From positions 1-21,992 of IMG/VR virus record IMGVR_UViG_3300027749_004509: a stretch of DNA of 21,992 nucleotides; one strand, 5' to 3'. The stretch comes from a virus. Below the pieces are notes generated by a model. It searched no databases. It worked only from the letters and a program-made list of their open reading frames with translations, and was not told the DNA's origin. Position numbers and translations under genes: made by a program. Positions 1 to 6,647 of this stretch are shown one piece after another. The stretch's first letter is position 1. Every line of letters starts with the position of its first letter.

Positions 1-1244
1 TTGATTTTTTCTTGTTTTGATGTTGAGTGTTCTGTAAACAAACGTGTAGCGTATGCTAAGTTTGAGTTGAATACCGCAACCTCATTCAATTTATTTCTGA
101 AGATGTTTAATGCTTTTCTGTATTCTTCATTCTTTTCTCTAAGAACTTGTACTTCATTTGTACTACTTTCTTTAAGTGCCATGTTAAATGCCGAGCCAGT
201 TCTTAGTTTTGGTAAACCACCTTTTCTACCTGCTCTACTACCTGCACCTAATGTACGTACACCTTCTTTGGTTTCCGCTTTTTTCACAGGAACTTGTTTG
301 TTTGTTCCAAGTTTAGCTTGTTCCTTATATTCAAATTTTGCTTTACCCGTACCAACCGCTTTAGGACCTTGTTTCATTTTTGTTTTGAAACCTGTTCCTT
401 GATTTGGTTTTTTTGAGTAAACTTTTACGTTAGGACCTTTTCCCATTCCAACTCCTTTTGGTTTGATTGTTTTCTTACCTAATTTAGATTCAAACATGTT
501 ATCCATGTCTTCTTCGTCTTCATCGTCAAATGAGATTTCGTCTTCGTCTTCTTCTTCGTCTTCGTCTTCGTCTTCATCGTCAAATGAGATTTCGTAAACA
601 ACTTGGTCAGTGCCAGCATCTCCTGTCATTTCTTCTTCCTCGTCAAATTCTTCTGAGTTAAAATCCATGTCTTCGTCTAACTCCATATCAGAGTCGTCCT
701 CGTTAAAAACTTTTTCAACGATGTCATGGATAGAATCAGATTCGTAAAACTCTTCTTCATCGTCCCACATGTCTTCTTCGCTTTCTCCAACAATCATATA
801 TTCTTTGTTTGCTTGAGTATCCTTAAGATTAATATTACCGCCAGCATCTTTCGTTACTACGATATTATCATCAGGTCCCATCAATTGGAATACACGAAGA
901 ACTTCTTCGTCTGATTTGTTAGTTAAGTCGATAGGTTCTGCCATGTCATCATCTGCCGTGTCATCATCTGCCGTGTCATCATCTGCCATGTCATCTTCCA
1001 TGTCATCGTCTTCAACGTCTGTATCTTGGTTATCAGCATCCATATCCATGTTACCCATGTCCATATTTGCATCGTCTTCAACCTCGTCATTTGATTCTTG
1101 TTCAAATAGAGATTCTTTTACCAATTCTTTGATTTCTTGCGACATTGTTGAAGCAAGTATTCCTTTTGCATTTTCGGCAACCGCTTCTTCCAAATTTTTC
1201 ATTTGAATGATTGCATCTTCTACTAATGATTTTTCTTTTGCCAT
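1..1244 (-). CDS. Acidic prohead scaffold/core-like protein (gp22 position), 3' end outside window
   Basis: The reading frame begins at ATG 1244 (MAKEKSLVEDAIIQ) and stays open to the window edge, giving about 414 residues without a stop. The N-terminal part is predicted helical. It is followed by a very long Asp/Glu-rich stretch with tandem ADDD(T/M) units and two copies of EISFDDEDE. Next comes a basic Lys/Gly-rich segment, and then a helical region ending in NLAYATRLFTEHSTSKQEKI. It lies directly downstream of the prohead protease, the place of the T4 scaffold gp22, and the charged, helical composition suits an internal scaffold that is cleaved and expelled during head maturation. A terminator and two TATTTAT(A/T) motifs before it suggest its own promoter and high expression. 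The open frame is certain; the scaffold role is inferred from position and composition. Confidence 0.72.
   Translation of the reverse strand, partial: MAKEKSLVEDAIIQMKNLEEAVAENAKGILASTMSQEIKELVKESLFEQESNDEVEDDANMDMGNMDMDADNQDTDVEDDDMEDDMADDDTADDDTADDDMAEPIDLTNKSDEEVLRVFQLMGPDDNIVVTKDAGGNINLKDTQANKEYMIVGESEEDMWDDEEEFYESDSIHDIVEKVFNEDDSDMELDEDMDFNSEEFDEEEEMTGDAGTDQVVYEISFDDEDEDEDEEEDEDEISFDDEDEEDMDNMFESKLGKKTIKPKGVGMGKGPNVKVYSKKPNQGTGFKTKMKQGPKAVGTGKAKFEYKEQAKLGTNKQVPVKKAETKEGVRTLGAGSRAGRKGGLPKLRTGSAFNMALKESSTNEVQVLREKNEEYRKALNIFRNKLNEVAVFNSNLAYATRLFTEHSTSKQEKI
512..594 (-). repeat. Two 29-bp direct repeats in the acidic region of the scaffold-like gene
   Basis: Bases 512-540 and 566-594 are identical and encode the EISFDDEDE unit twice. 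The 25 bases between them are a GAC/GAA-type acidic microsatellite. Such repeats can expand or contract by slippage without shifting the frame of the acidic tract. Confidence 0.85.
940..999 (-). repeat. 15-bp tandem repeat (about 4 copies)
   Basis: The unit gccRtgtcatcatct is repeated at 940-954, 955-969 and 970-984, with a degenerate fourth copy at 985-999. On the minus strand it encodes the pentapeptide ADDD(T/M) in tandem, inside the scaffold-like gene. Confidence 0.9.
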
Positions 1245-1265
1245 TGTGAGTTTTATATTTTTATA

Positions 1266-1273
1266 TATAAATA
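1266..1273 (-). promoter_or_regulatory. TATTTATA late-type motif before scaffold-like gene
   Basis: The sense (minus) strand reads TATTTATA, 21 bases before ATG 1244. A related copy, TATTTATT, lies at 1332-1339, between the terminator and this site. The motif recurs before most virion genes of the window; its promoter role is inferred. Confidence 0.55.
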
Positions 1274-1331
1274 TTACCAATTGTGAAAAAAGTTTAACTT
1301 AACCTAATTCCAATCGGTTTATTTATTACTT

Positions 1332-1339
1332 AATAAATA
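1332..1339 (-). promoter_or_regulatory. Second late-type motif (TATTTATT) before scaffold-like gene
   Basis: TATTTATT on the minus strand lies just downstream of the 1362-1388 terminator and 87 bases before the scaffold-like start. It differs by one base from the common element. It would give a longer leader than the copy at 1266-1273. Confidence 0.35.
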
Positions 1340-1361
1340 TCTCCCATTTGACAAAAAATAA

Positions 1362-1388
1362 AAAAGGAGACCTTTTGGGTCTCCTTTT
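1362..1388 (-). terminator. Rho-independent terminator after the 71-aa gene
   Basis: A perfect 11-bp stem (AAAAGGAGACC against GGTCTCCTTTT) with a 5-base loop is followed on the minus strand by a T-rich tract at 1361-1353. It sits 22 bases after the stop of the 1625-1410 gene. It separates the protease unit from the scaffold-like gene. Confidence 0.85.
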
Positions 1389-1409
1389 AATTTATTATTG
1401 AAATTTAAT

Positions 1410-1625
1410 TTACTCTATCACTTCATCAATTTTACTTTCAACAATTGCCGTAATTCTCCAATCTTGGGTATACGCCTCGAAAATCTTAGTTACTTTCGCC
1501 TCAACATCAGTTGGTGTGAATCCGTTTACTAATTTTTCTTCTCTCAATTTTTTAACTTTTCCTGTTTCAGAATCTACTGAATCAATTGTAACTTTCGCTA
1601 CGAAATACTTTTCTCCTTGTTCCAT
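1410..1625 (-). CDS. Small protein resembling DUF4494-type Bacteroidota/phage proteins, 71 aa
   Basis: The gene encodes a 71-residue soluble protein starting MEQGEKYFVAKVTIDS. The pattern K-Y-F-V-A-K-V-T-I, then KVKKLREEKLVNGFTPTDVEAKV, then a short Ile-rich end, resembles the small DUF4494-type proteins common in Bacteroidota and their phages; this is from memory of the family pattern and is tentative. It starts 14 bases after the prohead protease stop, so the two are probably cotranscribed, and a strong terminator follows it. It sits between the protease and the scaffold-like gene, where T4 has nothing of this kind. No catalytic motif is visible and its function is unknown. Confidence 0.7.
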   Translation of the reverse strand: MEQGEKYFVAKVTIDSVDSETGKVKKLREEKLVNGFTPTDVEAKVTKIFEAYTQDWRITAIVESKIDEVIE

Positions 1626-1639
1626 GTTTAATAATTTTT

Positions 1640-2365
1640 TTATCTGTTTCCTAAATAATCGTTCAATTTCTTCATTAAGTCAAGCGATTTATTTCCTGAA
1701 TCTCCAACATGTCTTTCTACCGACATTCTTTTTTCTTCTTCAATGTTCTCTTCAAAATTACCTTTATCTTCTTTATTTAAGAAAAGATATGCTCCTGGTG
1801 TTGATGGTGAAGATACTAAATCAAAACAGATTAATTCAAAATCGTCTTGTACTTCATTCTGTTCACCAATCTTTTTTAAAGACCCAACACCTCTTGATGA
1901 GATACCAAGGGTTACACCTTGTCTTAAGTAGTTTGCCGCCATATCTCCTTTAGTCGATACAATTCCTCTTTCGTGGAATCCTGGACTTGTCAATAATTTT
2001 AGTTTACCCATCAATGTATCTCCTTCCCACCAAACATCCGTAATTAAATGAGACACTCGGTCTAAATCAATTAGTGAAGATTCGGGGTGATTTAATTCGG
2101 ATAAAGAGGTACCTTTTTGAATTAGTTTTTTATAATTGTCCGCCTCTCTTTTAAGGATACGTTCAGGATATATTCTACCGTTTCTATTAGGTGTATTGTA
2201 TTTTTGTAAAACCGCATAAAACTCAAATGGTTTAGAATGGTCCAACATATTCGTTGATTCTAATATGTAAGAATTTTGTTCACTTTTTGGTGAAATGTAT
2301 CCTGCGTCATACTCGACTAATATCCCTTTACCTGACTCACCAGGTTTTATAATTTTTAGATTCAT
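1640..2365 (-). CDS. Prohead core protease, T4 gp21-like
   Basis: A 241-residue serine protease-like protein expected to cleave scaffold and capsid precursors inside the prohead. Recognisable elements are NTPNRNGRIYP (residues 57-67), the catalytic His in ELNHPE (His93), the serine region LGISSRGVG (Ser156/Ser157) and DLVSSPS (from Asp182), likely the third catalytic position. These match the gp21-type phage prohead protease pattern, and the length is close to T4 gp21. Residues 200-241 form a charged tail that could be a self-cleaved targeting region. The neighbours support the call: portal upstream and scaffold-like gene downstream. A TATTTATA motif lies 13 bases before the ATG, just past the preceding stop codon. 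Confidence 0.92.
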   Translation of the reverse strand: MNLKIIKPGESGKGILVEYDAGYISPKSEQNSYILESTNMLDHSKPFEFYAVLQKYNTPNRNGRIYPERILKREADNYKKLIQKGTSLSELNHPESSLIDLDRVSHLITDVWWEGDTLMGKLKLLTSPGFHERGIVSTKGDMAANYLRQGVTLGISSRGVGSLKKIGEQNEVQDDFELICFDLVSSPSTPGAYLFLNKEDKGNFEENIEEEKRMSVERHVGDSGNKSLDLMKKLNDYLGNR

Positions 2366-2378
2366 CTTTAATTTTAAT

Positions 2379-2386
2379 TATAAATA
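2379..2386 (-). promoter_or_regulatory. TATTTATA late-type motif before prohead protease
   Basis: The sense strand reads AATATTTATAATT, with TATTTATA exactly 13 bases before ATG 2365. It abuts the stop codon of the 156-aa gene that ends at 2387. Confidence 0.6.
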
Positions 2387-2857
2387 TTAAAGATTGTCTA
2401 TTTGTGTTACTAATTCTTTTCTTTTACCGTTTTTAGTTGGGTAAAACTTAAAGTACTCGTGTTCATTAAAACTTTGTTGTAGAATGTCTTTTGTCATTTT
2501 TTTCAGAGAATCCCGTAATCTAACTGATTTGAAGTCTGTATCTTGTTCTTTTAGGTAAATGTTAATTTCTAAATTTAAGAATGATTTTTTTCCTGTTGAT
2601 AATCCGCTTGACCGTAAATCTAAATCAACAATAAAGTTGTCGTCAAATAAGTACCTGTCAATACTACTATGTACAATGTGTTTTATTGCTCGACTTAGGT
2701 TTAAAACAACTCTGTTCCAATTCTCGGTGTTTTTTATTGGTTCTACCCATGTTTGAAGATTTAAATAAAGTGATTTAAAGTTTATTGAGTCTACCGTGCC
2801 ATATACGACTTTTGTAGACTTGAATCCTTGGATTTGTGAGGTTTTCCCCTTTTTCAT
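2387..2857 (-). CDS. Uncharacterised phage protein, 156 aa
   Basis: I do not recognise this family. The protein is 156 residues with a basic start (MKKGKTSQIQGFKSTK), an aromatic, hydrophobic middle (LYLNLQTWVEPIKNTENW, then LSRAIKHIVHSSIDRYLFDD) and alternating strands such as FLNLEINIYLKE. No signal peptide or membrane segment is apparent. It lies between portal and protease, where T4 keeps the small core proteins gp67 and gp68, so a head-assembly role is possible from position only. It starts 95 bases from the divergent bS21 gene. The space between them holds no TATTTATA on its side, unlike most minus-strand genes here, so its promoter is unclear. Confidence 0.75.
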   Translation of the reverse strand: MKKGKTSQIQGFKSTKVVYGTVDSINFKSLYLNLQTWVEPIKNTENWNRVVLNLSRAIKHIVHSSIDRYLFDDNFIVDLDLRSSGLSTGKKSFLNLEINIYLKEQDTDFKSVRLRDSLKKMTKDILQQSFNEHEYFKFYPTKNGKRKELVTQIDNL

Positions 2858-2898
2858 TAATTTCCATATTTTTATAGTTTATTTTCCAAAAAAATAGG

Positions 2899-2906
2899 TA
2901 TATTTG
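2899..2906 (+). promoter_or_regulatory. Host-type -7 promoter element (TATATTTG) before bS21
   Basis: TATATTTG fits the Bacteroidota sigma-A -7 consensus TAnnTTTG. It lies 46 bases before the bS21 ATG. No clear -33 TTTG is present at the usual distance; the sequence there is the weak TTTATTTTCC. It points to early or host-polymerase expression, unlike the neighbouring virion genes. Confidence 0.5.
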
Positions 2907-2933
2907 TTCCAATAGTCAAAATAAATTAAAATG

Positions 2934-2938
2934 AGGAG
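2934..2938 (+). promoter_or_regulatory. Shine-Dalgarno-like AGGAG before bS21
   Basis: AGGAG (within GAGGAGAT) lies 14 bases before ATG 2953, longer than the usual spacing. Shine-Dalgarno sites are nearly absent elsewhere in the window. In Bacteroidota, bS21 helps to hide the anti-Shine-Dalgarno end of 16S rRNA, and a Shine-Dalgarno on the rpsU message has been proposed to allow autoregulation. The site also lies inside a 5-codon frame (ATG 2931 to TAG 2946). Confidence 0.4.
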
Positions 2939-2952
2939 ATATTTGTAGTTAT

Positions 2953-3144
2953 ATGCTAATAATCAAAGTAGAAAAGGGAAACATCGAAAGAGCCCTAAAA
3001 ATGTACAAAAGTAAGGTCATCAAAACAAGACAAATGTCTGAATTAAATGAACGTAAAACCTTTGTTAAAGATTCTGTGAAGAATAGAGAAATGATGAAGA
3101 AAGCAAAATACGTTCAACAGAAGTACAAATCTAACGAGGATTAA
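2953..3144 (+). CDS. rpsU: Phage-encoded 30S ribosomal protein bS21
   Basis: The 63-residue protein starts MLIIKVEKGNIERALKMYKSK and is rich in Lys and Arg, with the bS21 layout of a short beta strand, a (D/E)xALxxxKxK helix, an ELNERKTFVKDS turn and a long basic helix. It resembles flavobacterial bS21 in length and in the MLII start. bS21 sits at the 30S platform by the 16S rRNA 3' end and affects mRNA choice; phage copies have been described in large freshwater phages. It is the only plus-strand gene in the left 16.6 kb, with its own host-type -7 element and an AGGAG. It converges on the 238-aa gene with a 4-base stop overlap. The likely role is to alter or occupy host ribosomes in favour of phage messages (inference). 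Confidence 0.88.
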   Translation: MLIIKVEKGNIERALKMYKSKVIKTRQMSELNERKTFVKDSVKNREMMKKAKYVQQKYKSNED

Positions 3145-3857
3145 AGAGTTTCTTTAAGATTCTTTAATTTAAAGTAAGATAGTTTGTCATACTTTTCTGA
3201 TTCAACCTTTTCAATTGTTTCGGTAATTCTATTTAATGTACCGATATCAGAACCCTCTTGTAGGGTTTTTAGTTTTACAATTACCTCTCCTTTAATTGAA
3301 TCAAAATTTTCTTTTAATACAGAATCGTCTGTAGATAAAAATTTCATTAAATCTTTCTTTTCAGATTCGTCTAATCCATTGATATAACTTGAAATTGTTT
3401 TATTAGCAACACTTACCATTGTGGTTAGTGGTAATTTTATAATTTCCTTACTAATTGGTTTAGGTACCATTAAAGATTCTTTAATCAATTTTTTACTTTT
3501 GATTTTAGACTCGATAGTTAATACATCCGTAGAAAATAACCCGTCAACAGTTTCGTATAGGTTTTCTGATTTAACGTTGTTCACCCAAGTCTTTAAATTA
3601 TTTAAATCGGAAGGTTTAATTTTGTTAATAGAATTTTCATACATAGTAACACACTCGTGTATGTAGTCATAAACTGTATTCTCCTTTAAACCTTTTTTAG
3701 AACTTAATTCATCGTACAAATAAAATATTTTACTAATATTTTTATTTTCCAATACTAATTTTTTAAAATTCTTTAACTCATCTTTAAAAGTATCGTTAGA
3801 ATATGATTCTAATAAAACTTTTTCTATTTTAGATTTTAATATACCAAACTTAATCAT
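3141..3857 (-). CDS. Uncharacterised protein downstream of portal, 238 aa
   Basis: This 238-residue, Lys/Glu/Ser-rich and mostly helical protein starts MIKFGILKSKIEKVLLES and ends with a run of amphipathic helices (LNRITETIEKVESEKYDKL). No enzyme motif, signal peptide or membrane segment is visible. It directly follows the portal gene, 22 bases away, with a TATTTATA motif 14 bases before its ATG. In T4, gp67 and gp68, small proteins of the prohead core, follow the portal. The helical, charged composition would suit a core or chaperone-like role, but that rests on position only. Its stop overlaps the bS21 stop by 4 bases on the other strand. Confidence 0.78.
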   Translation of the reverse strand: MIKFGILKSKIEKVLLESYSNDTFKDELKNFKKLVLENKNISKIFYLYDELSSKKGLKENTVYDYIHECVTMYENSINKIKPSDLNNLKTWVNNVKSENLYETVDGLFSTDVLTIESKIKSKKLIKESLMVPKPISKEIIKLPLTTMVSVANKTISSYINGLDESEKKDLMKFLSTDDSVLKENFDSIKGEVIVKLKTLQEGSDIGTLNRITETIEKVESEKYDKLSYFKLKNLKETL

Positions 3858-3871
3858 TTTCGTTTTTTTAT

Positions 3872-3879
3872 TATAAATA
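3872..3879 (-). promoter_or_regulatory. TATTTATA late-type motif before the 238-aa gene
   Basis: The sense strand reads GATATTTATAATAAAAAAACG, with TATTTATA 14 bases before ATG 3857. It lies directly after the portal stop codon. Confidence 0.6.
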
Positions 3880-5709
3880 TCAATCTTTTAGAAGTTTACT
3901 CAGTTGAGCCTCCATTTCTCCTAAAGAATTTTTTCCTTTGGATAAATCAATATACGAGTCTTCGTCCGTTAATGAGTTTGATTCTAATAGAATTTTTAAG
4001 TTATCTCTTTTAAATGATTCAGGAGTTACTCCCGCATCTCCACCTGGTTCAGGTCCTGAGGGTGGTGGTGGAGGTGGCATTGATTCTCCTCCTCCTTCAC
4101 CACCTCCAGGAGGTGGTGGTGGGGCTCCTCCCGCGTTTGCCGTTGACCCTGATTTGTTACCATATAATTTGTCAACATTGTCAAAGATACCTGAATGAGT
4201 AATGATTGTTGCGGTATTTGTTAACTCAGCACCAACCGCTTTCTCAATACGTTGTTGTTGTAAATCAAGTTTAATTTCTTCATCAGAGAATCCTAACACA
4301 TGTTTTTTCGCCCACGATACTGACACAGGTGCAATACCTTCGATGGCGGTAACCGCATCTTTGTAAAGTAAAATCTTCTCTTTCCATAAATCGACTTTTA
4401 ATAAATCCGCTTGAGATGATGGATTTGTTAAACCTAATGTAAAGTTCGATAACTCGTCCTCAAACCCTAATAGGAATAAGTGAATGATTGCGATTTTATT
4501 CATTTCGGCAATCATACATTTTTGAATTCTATTGATAGTTCTTGCAAAACGAATATCCATTAACGATAAGTTTTTGCCATCACCAACAATTTCCTCAAAA
4601 CCTAAAAAGGCTTTAGGAACACGTAACGCGGTTAATAATTTCTTTTGGATGTACTCAATATCGGCAATTTCCGATAAGTTCTGAGCTCCTGGTAATGTAT
4701 CGATAGGATTTGCTTGTGCAGGGTCACGAACAGGAATAAAATAATCTTGGTCAACCGCCATTTGGTTGAAACGTAAATCAACATTACCTGTTTTAGAGTC
4801 CACAACTTGGTCTCTTTTAAATTTGTTTGCAACACGTTGTACATACGCCTCAACATCTTTATCATCCATGTTACCAACAAATACTTTGAACACTCTTCTT
4901 TCAGGTGCTCTTGATGTTCTATAAATTAACATCGCATCTTCAGATAACAATAATTGTTTCCAAATACGTCTTGCCTTCTCTAACATGGAAGTACCGTATG
5001 GAAGTTTTCTATCATCACCTAATAATCTAAAGTGGGCTATTTCCCATGAATTGAATTCCATATCCTTAGCCTTCCATTTAAATCTTAAACCTTTATTTTC
5101 AATAGGTTCATCGATGTTTTGTTTTGCCGCTTGAGCTGGCATACCTCTCTCTAAACGTTCAATTTCAATGTTTGGTAATTGCATACAACCAACAATACCC
5201 TTATCTGAATCTAATTTTAAATAAACAAAATTGTCTCCGTACTTACAAGTATTTCTTACCCACATAGGTAAGTTTGTGTTGATATCTAACACATTATTAA
5301 ATAAATCGGTTAGTATTGATTTGATTCTTTTTGATTCGGAATAGATTTGTAACATATATCCATTCTCATCCACTGTTGTGGATTCTTCACCATAAATGTC
5401 TAACGCCGCAGAAATTTCGGGAGTATATTCCATAGATTCGTAATCGTAAAATGATGCCAATCTTGTTGGTTCGTAATAAACCGATTGGGTATACATGTTA
5501 CTTTCAATCTTTGTCCATTGATTGGCTAAGTAATAAGTTTGTTGAGCTTGTAATAACTCTTTGTCGTATTCTTGTTTAGAAGTAGTCTTTAATAAGTCTT
5601 TTCTATCGAACTTATATGTTGGGTAATCTTGGTTTAACAGGGCGTTAGGACCAAATGCGTGAGATAATCTCTGCCATACTGTTAAATTACCGTTATTATT
5701 ATTTTCCAT
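3880..5709 (-). CDS. Portal vertex protein, T4 gp20-like
   Basis: This 609-residue protein is expected to form the 12-subunit ring at one capsid vertex through which DNA is packaged and the tail attaches. Typical gp20-type segments are present: YTPEISAALDIYGEES (residues 95-110), LPMWVRNTCKYGDNFVYL (147-164), an SRAPERRVFKV segment in the middle, and GDGKNLSLMDIRFARTINR near residue 390. It is somewhat longer than T4 gp20, partly from a C-terminal insert of about 40 residues made almost entirely of Pro and Gly runs, followed by a charged helical tail. The order terminase, portal, protease and scaffold supports the call. A TATTTATT motif lies 23 bases before the ATG. Confidence 0.93.
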   Translation of the reverse strand: MENNNNGNLTVWQRLSHAFGPNALLNQDYPTYKFDRKDLLKTTSKQEYDKELLQAQQTYYLANQWTKIESNMYTQSVYYEPTRLASFYDYESMEYTPEISAALDIYGEESTTVDENGYMLQIYSESKRIKSILTDLFNNVLDINTNLPMWVRNTCKYGDNFVYLKLDSDKGIVGCMQLPNIEIERLERGMPAQAAKQNIDEPIENKGLRFKWKAKDMEFNSWEIAHFRLLGDDRKLPYGTSMLEKARRIWKQLLLSEDAMLIYRTSRAPERRVFKVFVGNMDDKDVEAYVQRVANKFKRDQVVDSKTGNVDLRFNQMAVDQDYFIPVRDPAQANPIDTLPGAQNLSEIADIEYIQKKLLTALRVPKAFLGFEEIVGDGKNLSLMDIRFARTINRIQKCMIAEMNKIAIIHLFLLGFEDELSNFTLGLTNPSSQADLLKVDLWKEKILLYKDAVTAIEGIAPVSVSWAKKHVLGFSDEEIKLDLQQQRIEKAVGAELTNTATIITHSGIFDNVDKLYGNKSGSTANAGGAPPPPPGGGEGGGESMPPPPPPSGPEPGGDAGVTPESFKRDNLKILLESNSLTDEDSYIDLSKGKNSLGEMEAQLSKLLKD

Positions 5710-5732
5710 GTGAGTATTTTAATTCTTTCTAC

Positions 5733-5740
5733 AATAAATA
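5733..5740 (-). promoter_or_regulatory. Late-type motif variant TATTTATT before portal
   Basis: The sense strand reads CGTATATTTATTGTAG, 23 bases before ATG 5709. It differs from TATTTATA in the last base. The 76-base gap between the 67-aa gene and portal holds nothing else I can identify. Confidence 0.45.
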
Positions 5741-5785
5741 TACGAAAGGTTTAAAGTAACTGAAGCGTTCTGGTTTTTAATCCTA

Positions 5786-5989
5786 TTAAGGACACGGAAC
5801 CTCTAATAAACATGTTTGATTATAGTTAATCACATATATTTCATACGTTCCAAAATAATTATCATTTTCATAACTATATGGTAGTAAAACGGTCCCTATA
5901 TTAATAACTCCTCCCGTACAAGGATAGAAAGTTATATTGGCAAGTTCCCCAATATAATTTACCGTTAATATATCTAAAATTATACTCAT
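5786..5989 (-). CDS. Small uncharacterised beta-rich protein, 67 aa
   Basis: The 67-residue protein starts MSIILDILTVNYIGELANITFYPC and ends with CLLEVPCP. It is rich in Ile, Tyr, Thr and Asn, looks like all beta strand, and has three cysteines. The Gly-Gly-x-Ile-Asn-Ile-Gly-Thr then Pro-Tyr-Ser-Tyr pattern recalls small structural proteins of Bacteroidota phages, but I cannot name a family. Its ATG overlaps the stop of the 211-aa gene by one base (TAATG), so translation is probably coupled. It is likely a minor virion component made with that protein. Confidence 0.65.
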   Translation of the reverse strand: MSIILDILTVNYIGELANITFYPCTGGVINIGTVLLPYSYENDNYFGTYEIYVINYNQTCLLEVPCP

Positions 5990-6624
5990 TAATAAATTTT
6001 ATTTAAAATGAATATATCTGAATAGATTGAGTTTAATACACTGTTACTACTAAACTGTACGGTAACATTTAAAGTATTTGAGACGGTTGTGTCAAATGTC
6101 GTGTTATTAACTGAGTTAAATGCAAACCCTTCTGGTTGACCTGTTGATTGTCTTTCATTATGATACGCACCCAAAGTAACAATTTCGGCGTTTCCAGCGG
6201 TCCCAAGTTTTCTAATCGTAAAGTTTGATGATAATTGCCAAACATCGTTTGTTGAAGCTCTCATATTTTGAGCTAAACTATCCACAAGTAAAACAGACCC
6301 CGATTTAATTCTAATTCTTATATCATCATTACCTTTAGAAGATATTAAACCTGCAAAATCGGCTCTAAAACTATCACCTATTTTAAATCCATTAGCGGGT
6401 ACTGTTAGTGTACCAACACCACCACCAATTAATGTTGACTCAACAGTTGTTGCACTTACAACAACACTATTACCTGTTTGAGCGTACAGACCAAATACTG
6501 TTGCAAAAGGCGTTAATACACTATTTTTTATTTTATATGTCGTCCCTGCTTGCTCAACCACAAACTCGGCGTTTTGTGTTATTGCGGTTAATTCGGGTAA
6601 TGAGGATATCGGTAGATTTGGCAT
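5989..6624 (-). CDS. Putative virion surface/fibre-like protein, 211 aa
   Basis: The protein starts MPNLPISSLPELTAITQNAEFVVEQAGTTYKI. Short N-terminal modules of the form ISxLPxLTxxxxxAxFVVxxxGxTxKI are common at the start of phage fibre, decoration and other surface proteins. The remaining 160 residues are Ser/Thr/Asn/Val-rich beta sequence resembling a jelly-roll-type trimeric head: VGTLTVPANGFKIGDSF, then LNVTVQFSSNS. No enzyme motif is seen. A TATTTATA motif lies exactly 13 bases before the ATG. It sits with the 480-aa Thr/Pro-rich protein between terminase and portal, where T4 has tail sheath and tube. A surface or host-contact role is inferred. Confidence 0.7.
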   Translation of the reverse strand: MPNLPISSLPELTAITQNAEFVVEQAGTTYKIKNSVLTPFATVFGLYAQTGNSVVVSATTVESTLIGGGVGTLTVPANGFKIGDSFRADFAGLISSKGNDDIRIRIKSGSVLLVDSLAQNMRASTNDVWQLSSNFTIRKLGTAGNAEIVTLGAYHNERQSTGQPEGFAFNSVNNTTFDTTVSNTLNVTVQFSSNSVLNSIYSDIFILNKIY

Positions 6625-6637
6625 TTTCTTTTTAGTT

Positions 6638-6645
6638 TATAAATA
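6638..6645 (-). promoter_or_regulatory. TATTTATA late-type motif before the 211-aa gene
   Basis: The sense strand reads CTATTTATAAACTAAAAAG, with the motif exactly 13 bases before ATG 6624. It lies 2 bases after the stop of the 480-aa gene. Confidence 0.6.
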
Positions 6646-6647
6646 GT

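Noticed and set aside
1-402. Plus-strand open frame at the window start
   Set aside because: It lies antisense to the continuous scaffold-like frame and has the uneven composition of a shadow frame.
940-999. Short regular repeats considered as a CRISPR array
   Set aside because: The units are 15 bp, directly adjacent without spacers, and encode an in-frame acidic peptide.
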